Shown: positions 55,710 through 64,000 of the stretch, piece after piece
How positions within the stretch are numbered: position 1 is the stretch's first letter
Layout: each line of letters opens with the position of its first letter
From: Curvularia sp. ZM96
Taxonomy: Eukaryota > Ascomycota > Dothideomycetes > Pleosporales > Pleosporaceae
Length of the DNA stretch: 64,000 nt
Direction of reading: 5' to 3'
Assembly (NCBI GenBank): GCA_022457065.1
Contig: JAJGBQ010000006.1
Location: 2,418,001-2,482,000 of the forward strand
The notes under the pieces: generated by a model
What the model was told of the DNA's origin: nothing
The model's database searches: none
The model's input: the letters and a program-made list of their open reading frames with translations, nothing else
Program-made: the position numbers and the translations under genes

Positions 55710-58700
55710 CAGAGACCACTACACCAAAGCTGTTTTCCTCTTCTCTCTCTGTGAAAAAAGAAACGTTGTGATATTCATGTGGCGTACTTGGCGGGCATTT
55801 TGCATAATACCCATGTTTTCGGATGTTTTTTCAGTCTGGCACCTTTGTTGACTAGTCGAATTGTATCATCGTTGTCCTTCACACACACACGGCGCCCACT
55901 TGCTTTTTCCACTGTTCCTTGTTTCTGCCTTACGACACACGGAGATTTTGTTTGGTACTAAGCCTAGAACGCAGTGGATAGCACTCAGGATTGTCTCCAA
56001 GGTCATCAATAACCCTCGAAATTTACAGTCAATCACGGCCCTCCACATGTCCATCCTCTACCTCTAGGCCCTCCAGTAACACGCGAGAAATCACACAAAC
56101 ACGAGAGCACCACCGTCCAAACCGGCAAACCCGGCAGCGTCGGGCACTCACGAGGAGAGCTCCAACCCGCACTAGCATATCCCAAGTCTTGACATATAGG
56201 AGATAAGCAACCACCCTCCGTACGAGGCTTTGCATCCATGCGCCACCGACCGGCTACAACTCCCGGAAAGATCTGGTACCTACCCGTAAAACCGTCCACC
56301 CGCAACCCGCTAGCAGACACCTGCGCCCGCCACACGATTCACTCACCTGCCTATCCAGCTAAATAACGGAACACGCAACACGGGAGCGAGCCCGGGAACT
56401 ATACGACTCAGCGGGTGAGTTTAGCCCTCTAGCTCTTTTTGCCTACCCTTCGTTTCCACGTGCTCTAGCGGCGTGACTTGGGGACAAGCTTGAGGCGAAA
56501 GGGGAAGAGGGTCGAAAATCATAATAGGGACTCAAAGCTCAGCAACATCTCATATGCACCTCACATATACATACTCTCACACACGGACATGAGTACAAAC
56601 GATCTCGGTCCAATCTCGGTAGTAACTTGGTAGGTCCTAGCTGCGCCTTTCCTTTCGCATCTGGAGGCCTTCTGGGATTTGCGCAACGTCAAGACGTATG
56701 TAAGATGGAACAGACTTGCCCCTTTGTCTCACAGTTTACTGATCTGCGTGGGCAGATTTCTTGGTTTCGAAAAGGGCCTATCTGCACAGAACAGAAGCAA
56801 AAAAAACACTCGTGAAGATATATCTTGGCCACTCGAGGTTAATGTCCCGGTTCTAGCCGTTGAAGGTTTGGGTCCGTTTTTTTGAAGTATGGCACGCACT
56901 CTATACTGTGGGCTCAGGCGAGCACATCATGCCCGCCATCATCGAGACTTATGCAAGTCACTGTGGAGCCAAAAGCTTCCTATTACGAAGACATTGTGTG
57001 TAGGGCACCAACACAGCGTTGGCTAATCAAGCGCAGTAGCCAATCAACCGCGCGAACAACTGCCCATATCAGCACGGCCCGACATGGCCAAGCCGTCATC
57101 ACGTATTGCGATCTGTGCCAACAAAAACTGCCAATCTTACTGCCAAAAGCGCCTCTAGTCGGCCGAACGAACATCACCTACCACGTAGCACACATGTCTA
57201 CATGGTGAGTCTATGGCGTGACCAACGGATCCCGTATCGGCGACGTCGAATCTGCGAATCATGCTTAAACCAGGCCCTTCAAAGGTCTAACTGGTCAGCC
57301 CTTTTTTTTACGCTCGCGCGCGCGCGAATCGCTTTCGCTTTCTTTCCCTATCATCCCCAGGGACCTGTGCTCACCGACACAGCCCGCCCAAGCATCGGCC
57401 CGGGAAGCAAAAGTCACGACACGCAATGCTCCAAAAATGGAGGTTTGGATCTGGTGACCTGTGGTGCCAGCATCGCACCAGCCTGCCCTTGTGCGAAATA
57501 GTCTCTGCTGCTCACAGGGAGTGCCGACAGGGGGTGATTTGTGTACCTCTCCTACTATGTCGTTGGAATTGTGCTGACTACCATGGGAAAGAGGTCCAGC
57601 CGGACTGTCAGTTTGACTCCACTTCTGTTTCATCACTCAGACAAGTCGTACCGCGCCCCTCGAACCTAGCGCGAGGAATGCATTCCGTCTGCAGAGCCAT
57701 GAATTCTTTTTTGTTGCAAGTCTGCATGGGCGGAGGACAGTGCGTCCAGAGCAAGGTCGCTTGGGAACCACCGTAGAAATGTTCTGGAAGGCGGATCTTT
57801 CTGTTACCAAAGCGCCTGGGATAAGTCGCGGATCTGTGTATCCTGACTCGCTGCCCGCCCAAATTATGAGGCAGCCAAGCAGGGGAGAAAACAAGAATAC
57901 GGGGAGACCAGAACTCGTTGTTTTTGTTAATTGCTGACAAAACACGCATGCTGCTCGTAGATCAAAGGACTAGACTCTGTATTGAAAAGACGCCAAGTGA
58001 GGCGGTCACATGAAATTAAAGTCTTTTTGGGGAATACGTACCGAGGACTGCACCTCGTTCAGACCAATCTCAACAATGGTCGTGGTCATGCCGTGATCTA
58101 GCCCCATTGTCATGTTGCTCGTTGTTCAAAGAGGTTACAAAACTATGATCCGTGTGCCCTTTGAGCCACCCATTCAGAGTTGGTTGTAATGACTCCGTTG
58201 TGCTCGAATGGCGCATTTGACGGTGCACAGCTAGTCAAAGGATAGTTACTCATGTCGTTTGGGGGTTGCAGTTCCGATTCCCCGCCGGCGACTTTGAGCA
58301 ACATCTGGCCTCATATCCTTGACCATGAGGGCTGTGCAGGCCATCGCTCAGCCCAACCCTCAGCCTAAACACGGTTGATGACGCGCCGGCTGGAGCATTA
58401 GTGCAGTTACGCGCTAGACCGGGATTTGAGGAAGAACAAGAAAGTCTTGGTGTGTCTATGTACGTGACTCGCGGTCCTTTCGCGTGGCGGTTCCGACATC
58501 CCAGTTTCCTGTCCATACTCCCGCTAGTTGCGCTTGGTTGATGATGATGAACGGGGGTATTGTCGTGAAAGGTCGATTCAAGCCCTGTCCATGATACGAT
58601 CATCTGGTTGAAGAGCAGTCACACACATTGTTTTGCTGCGACAGTCCGATCACTGTCACACGGGGAGACGCGGAAGTCTGCGCCCCAATCTCGCATATCC

Positions 58701-61700
58701 TGGGATCGTTCCAGGGTCATCCGTCTCCATCAACCCAAGTGACATGGGACGCAAAAAAGCATCAACCGCCTGTAGTATGTACCTCAATGATGCTTGGAGG
58801 AAGCAACCATTGCTGATGGCATCAAAGTATCCGTGTCGTTTTTTGGAGGTCGGGAACATCCGCTAGCCCTGCAAGCACCTTTCCTATCCCGAGTCGTTAG
58901 TGTGGCCTCTTTTCCTCTTTTCCTTTCCCAATATTCTTGGTAGGAATAAGTCGACTCAGCCGGCACATTCCCCGTCCGCGGTTCATGCCACTATTTGCCC
59001 ACTGACACGCTCGCGCACACGGTCTGTCTCTTTTACTTTTCTTTTTTTAGAGCCCAATATCAAAGCGCACGCAATGTGCCGATACCGCATGCCGGCAGTT
59101 GATAGCCTATCTCGGCACTCGTGTGAGCTATAATCTTCTTGTCAAGTTTCGTTCATGACGCACAAACGACGATGCATGAGCAGCCTGACCAATATCTTCT
59201 GTGGTAGGTGACACAAAGACGAAGGATACGATGTTTCACATCTTCTCATGTACCACTCGAGATCTTCGTTGGAGGCCTAATCGGCACGGCCCGGGCTGTC
59301 AAGAGATAGAAAGAGTAATACCTCAACACTGCGTTTGATCTTGTTCTTGGTGTTGTTCTCATTGCACCCATGCATGCATGCGTCAAGAGCTGACCATGCG
59401 ATTCGTCACGAAAAAAAACAAACAATATGGACGGTCATGCGTACGTAAAGAGATGCGGTGTACAGTGATCTTCCCAAGTCCGGGCATCAAAGCCTGCTTC
59501 GAACTTTGTCATGAAAGTCTCCCCAAGGTAATTCCCTTCCTTTCATTATGAGGAGCAGGGATCCGCATGAGGCTTTTTCCAAAAGGCGGACCGTTTTTGG
59601 TTTGGTGACAACGGGGAAAGCGGGACAGCTATCGTTTTTTAAATCCATCTCTTCGTCGTCACGAACCTTTTTTGGTTGGGTAAACTATGCACAACGGGAT
59701 TGGCACGCGACAAAAGACGCTGATATCCGGTTCGGAACGGGCTCGGGGAGGTCATCGCCGATGTCTTCAAAGTCAGAATAATTTTTGACCATGATGCAAC
59801 TAGAGGTCTGCCCCTATGGCATGGGCGGGAGTAGACTCCGTGTCCGTTACACAAAGCGCGGCACTTTTAGCGCCCCCTTGCTTTAGTCTGAGACGTAGGG
59901 TACACAGATACGCCAAAGTCGCAGGTATGACGTGCAGTAGGCCAGAGAAGCTAGCCGTGGATCACCTCGGAGCTTTAACTTGGGGGTCATGCGTTAGTTG
60001 TGGAGACGATGGTTGACGCGGGAAGACCAACCAGGAACGAGCAGATTAGGCCCTTGGAGGGGAACACCGGGTCCCGACGTCAACATTGGCGATTTTGTTT
60101 TAAACCACCATCCTTGTGTCGTATATCGTAAACAAACTTTGCGGGGTCTGGTTTCCTGCAAATATGTATATGGATGTATGATGGAGTACCAGTTAGATGG
60201 CTGACTGACAAGGGGACTCGCTAAGGTCCATGTCCATTGCAAGAAGGAGAGAAGGCGGCCCTTCTTCGGTCCATCGCCTCGACCTCCGCAACCCCCGCCG
60301 GCGCTATCCATGAGAAACGTGGGCGAAGCTTAGTTTGGCAGGGCTAATAGTCTACTACCGGATCCGCGCGGGATGGCTAGGAAGTGTTTGTAGATAGGCC
60401 TGGGCGTGGTGGTAGGGGTTCCTTTCCACTCATCGGAAGAATGCAGACGACACAAGGCCTTGCTGACATTGGGCCGCCGCGAGCAATGACCATGCTTATA
60501 CTGTGAAGCAATGATTGCGAAACTCACAGCGATGCTCGCGCCATGTTCCTTGGAGGGGGCGCACGGCAAAGCGCAATAGGCCGATCCCCAGGCCGTAGGG
60601 CTCGGATGTCACAGATGCACGAAAGCCTTGCAAAAGCCTAGCCGCCTCAAATCCACCTCCGCCTTTCGGTGATTTCGCCGACGCACGGCGGAGCGTAGCG
60701 AGAGCAAGGACGAGGCTGACGCGGAGAGGGGCCATGTCCGTGGGTGCGATGCTGAGTCTTTTGTTACATGATGTTTTGAAATCGACATTGGTCTAGACAA
60801 TGTGTGTTATACGCGGCCGGTGACTTAATTTGCCTAATGGAAACCGAGTGGCTGCTTTTTTGGAAGACCAAGTGATGTATAATGCCAGATCGCCTAGGCC
60901 ATGCATGGTCCAGTGTTGGCGACAGCAGGATGGGCGGACAGAGATCGACACCTGGTACTGGGGAAGATGTCAGCAGACCAGCATAACGAATTGTGAATGG
61001 CCGGTATAGTCAGTATTACCTGAAACCATAGGGTAAGCTGCAATAGCTGTGTATTTTTTTTATTTCGGTTATATGCGCATGTGTTTTATTTGTTCCGGTC
61101 CCGTTGGTATGTTCCTTTTTCAACTTCGGTTTATTTCGGTTTCATTCGCAAGTCCTGCCGTAGAACCCTGATGTCTCGTTGCACCTGCCTAAGAGAACGG
61201 TCGTCTTCCCGTCTGCGTACACGGCACATTAGTTTTGTATCTGCCGAAGCTAAGTCTTGTCCGTTTTCCGAAGCGAGGACGGATCTTTGCGAGCAACTCT
61301 GTCAGCCTTGTCATCGTGCACCAGCCGAGTTGTAGCCGTTGCGCGATTGAGTCGCTTACAGGCGGGTTGCAGGTCGATGCGAGGCGTCGCTTGTTCTTGC
61401 CGTGTGTCTGGTGCATATGGCGTTTGCGATATTCAGAACCGGATGAATTGTCTTAGAAGGGAAGGCGGCCTGTTTAGCGAGCCGTGACTACGGTAAGCAA
61501 TTTGCGGGGCGGCAGATATAGGGCTGCATGACTTGAGGAGAGAGAAAACATATTCCCCTCATAAGTAGTATCACGGAAAAGTCCGTTTTGGAGCATCGGG
61601 CTGTGTTGCTTTTTCATCCGGCCGGGTCGTCCATGTATGCATGTTGTCAGTTGTTAGTGCCTGCGACACGGCAGGTTGCGCACTGCCAGTCCCCGCGTGA

Positions 61701-62095
61701 TATTAAAGCCAGAAAAGAAGATCCGAAACGATCGAAGTCGGTGTGCACACTCTTGCATAGAGCTATGCCAGCGGGGTGAGAGGTTGATTGAACTTTGATG
61801 GTTCGTCGTCGACATTGCCTCTGCACCCCCTGTTTCTCACAGAGAGCTGTGCATGTCAGATCTCGCCAACACGCGTCGAGGAAGCGTTGCCAACGAGAAC
61901 TCGAGGTGCAAGATGCTGACATGGTACAAGTACAAGATATGTAGGAGACCATATTTCTGTGGTGCAATGAAGTGAAGTGAAGTGTAACGGAGATGTGCTT
62001 GCTTCTGATTGGCCGACGCGTGCTCCTTAGTTCCGAAGCGGAATTGCCCATCGCGGCGTGCGCTGTTCTTCATCTGTTCTGCGTATTTACTAAAC
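55710..62095. other. 6.4 kb gene-poor region upstream of ERG27
   Basis: No gene recognised on either strand. Features seen are only simple: CA runs near 55.39 and 55.88 kb, a (CG)n tract at 57314-57326, short A or T runs, and a CATGCATG repeat near 59.37 kb. A minus-strand frame 60735-60496 starts with a signal-peptide-like stretch but has no other support. May hold long leaders, non-coding RNAs or lineage-specific small genes I cannot detect. Confidence 0.45.
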
Positions 62096-63465
62096 ATGTC
62101 TCATCCACAGGACCTACCCACACCGGACAATGGCTTCTATGTGCTCGTCACTGGTGCCAACAGGTTTGCAGAATGACTACGCCTTCTTGCCTGACACACA
62201 ATTGACCTTTTCGCAGCGGCCTAGGCCTGGGCATCGGGACCCGATTGATTGACGAATTTCTCCAAACCCGGCCCCAGCACGAGTCCCTCGTTCTTATCAT
62301 CACCACACGCGACCAGCGCAAAGGCGACGCGACGATTGAAAAGTTAGAGCAGCACCTACGCAAGGTGATTCGGAGGCATGAACAAAGGCTCCCAGGCATT
62401 GCATCTGTGTTACAGAACCGAGTATACTTTCGGCAGGAGCGGCTCGATCTGTTGAGTCTGGTGTCGGTGCAAAATCTTAGTAAAAAGCTACGAGACACGA
62501 CCCCTAAGCTTGATGTTCTTATCTGCAATGCTGGCATCGGCGGCTGGACGGGCATCAATTGGCCGCTTGCAATTTGGTCGATGCTGACCAACTGGCACCA
62601 TGCCATCACTTGGCCTACCTACAAGGTGTCGGGTATTGGGTGGCTTGCAAAGCCCCAGATACCAGCGGAAAAGAAGGTGGACGAGCCGCCTTTGGGTGAG
62701 GTGTTTTGTGCCAATGTGTTTGGCCACTACATGCTGGGCCACTACCTGGCACCGCTGCTAGCAAGGCACCCCCCGAGCGACACGACAAGAGGCAGGATGA
62801 TCTGGGTCAGTAGCCTGGAGGCGTACGACCACGTCTTTGATGTCGAGGATATACAAGGCATTACCTCGGACATGCCATACGAAGTCTCGAAGCGCCTGAC
62901 CGATGTGCTGGCCATTTCGTCCGCGCTGCCCTATACTAGCGAGACAGTCGATCACTATCTCCAAGACGCCGAAGTGGACAAAAAAACGACAAAGCCACGG
63001 CTGTACGTGACGCACCCGGGCATCTGCGGAACATCCATCATGCCCTTGCCGCTGATACTCGAGTGGTGCATGTTTGCCGCATTCTACATTGCGCGGTGGA
63101 TTGGCAGCCAGTGGCATACCATCACTGTTGAGAAGGGGGCGACGGCCATGGTCTGGCTAGCGCTTGCAAGTCAAAGCACCCTGGACGACATGGAGGCAAA
63201 GGAAGGCGTGGGTAAATGGGGGAGTGCAACCGACTTTTGGGGCCAAGAGCGTGTAGATCGCACAGAGGTGCCAGGGTGGGGATGGGGAGGCAGGATTGGA
63301 GAAACACGACCAAGACGCCGCCGGGATCCATACGCGAAGGATCTGAGCAAGGAGAGTCAGGAGCGGTTTGCGGAGACGGCGAAAAGATGTTGGAGAGAGA
63401 TGGAGAGGCTGCGGGTCGAGTGGGAGGATCGACTGCGTCAAGCCGGAGTGGGCGTAGACATGTGA
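62096..63465 (+). CDS. ERG27: 3-keto-steroid reductase (sterol C-4 demethylation)
   Basis: Two exons, 62096-62163 and 62217-63465, give 438 residues; the 53-nt intron splits the cofactor motif and restores VTGANSGLGLGIG. Short-chain dehydrogenase: NADPH-binding TGxxxGxG at the N-terminus, CNAGIGGW (NAG motif) near 135, and the catalytic WVSS...YEVSK (Tyr-x3-Lys). Erg27 reduces the C-3 ketone during removal of the C-4 methyl groups in ergosterol synthesis, in the ER with Erg25, Erg26 and Erg28. The insert after NAG (GINWPLAIWSMLTNWHHAITWPTYK) and the HPGICGTSIMPLPLILEWCMFAAFYIARWIGSQWH segment, a membrane-associated stretch, are characteristic of the fungal enzyme. The C-terminal 70 residues are charged and helical. 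Nothing unusual. Confidence 0.93.
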
Positions 63466-64000
63466 AGCAGCACGCGTGTTGATACAAGAGCGGTGGACCA
63501 GGACGGGTGTCGAGGCAGGAAGTCCGAGAGCATACAGTACGCGTGTAATATTGGCATTCTTTCTAATGGGGTGTATTGTATAGATGCGGTGATGATTCAG
63601 ATTCGAGACTCGATATTCCGTGCCGCTGACGGATCAAGGTTTGGGATACAGTTGGTATCCCTGCCCTGCTCTGTATGTATGCCGTAGGAAACAGGCTAGC
63701 AGAGGGCAACGTAAGACAGCGGAGGATGGTACCAGTACAGAGTGGCTGGCCGACATGAGTCCGAGGGAGCGAGGGGGAGTTCGGAGGAGAGTCCGAAGGG
63801 CGATCACTGCAGCTGGGTTCCGGGTTCATGCTCAGAGTTTGACAGTTGAGTCGCGCGGGCCACGGCTAAAGGGCAGGGCCGGCAGGACAACGGCCCAAGT
63901 TACTTCGTATGTGATGCTAGCAGTGGACGAGGTCGACGACAAGTCAGTGTTGTGCATCTGGTGGGCGACGCTGCCTGAAGCTGGGTGAAGCCACAAGCCA
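63466..64000. other. 3' flank of ERG27
   Basis: No gene recognised in the last 535 bp; likely the 3' untranslated region and spacer. A following gene may start beyond the window. Confidence 0.5.

Noticed and set aside
60496..60735. 79-codon minus frame with a signal-peptide-like start
   Set aside because: Only the hydrophobic start supports it; the rest is Arg/Gly-rich and unrecognised.

Overview
The window is nuclear DNA of a filamentous ascomycete, most likely a dothideomycete of the Pleosporales type. Reasons: genes are split by short introns (about 47-75 nt, GT...AG, often with a CTRAY branch site), intergenic spaces are kilobase-sized with CT-rich leaders, and the window holds typical Pezizomycotina families (UstYa/DUF3328, 2EXR, CorA-like, Kex2-era small secreted proteins, NACHT STAND proteins). 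Gene models were built by hand: each exon chain quoted keeps one open frame from ATG to stop. Species is not claimed.

Left block, 0.4-25.4 kb, mostly conserved housekeeping genes: ornithine cyclodeaminase/mu-crystallin family protein (+), ribosomal protein eL8 (-), GPI mannosyltransferase GPI18/PIG-V (+), a Ser/Thr-rich secreted wall protein with a Cys-rich end (+), a formin-type GBD/FH3 protein without an FH2 domain (+), a BRAP2/Etp1 RING protein (-), the F-box/WD40 protein CDC4 (-), and a 928-residue disordered protein (+).

Middle block, about 27.9-49.5 kb, looks accessory: a defensin-like Cys-rich secreted peptide; a gene-poor stretch with degenerate repeats; a protein kinase-NACHT-C2H2 zinc finger STAND (NLR-like) gene at 32.2-37.3 kb bracketed by inverted copies of a transposon-type terminal repeat; a 493 bp non-autonomous element with the same termini; a seven-exon CorA-like membrane protein; an eleven-exon SNF2/RING helicase with a CAA microsatellite in exon 1; and a divergent pair made of a tiny Tyr/Gly-repeat secreted peptide and a UstYa-family oxidase-like protein, the layout expected of a fungal RiPP (dikaritin-type) locus. 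A 2EXR-domain gene converges on the UstYa gene.

Right block, 51-63.5 kb, returns to conserved genes: glycerol kinase and 3-keto-steroid reductase ERG27, separated by about 9 kb that contains only one recognisable gene, a three-exon 52-residue Cys/His protein.

The two observations I rate highest are the kinase-NACHT-zinc finger gene inside repeat termini, and the UstYa plus Tyr-repeat peptide pair.
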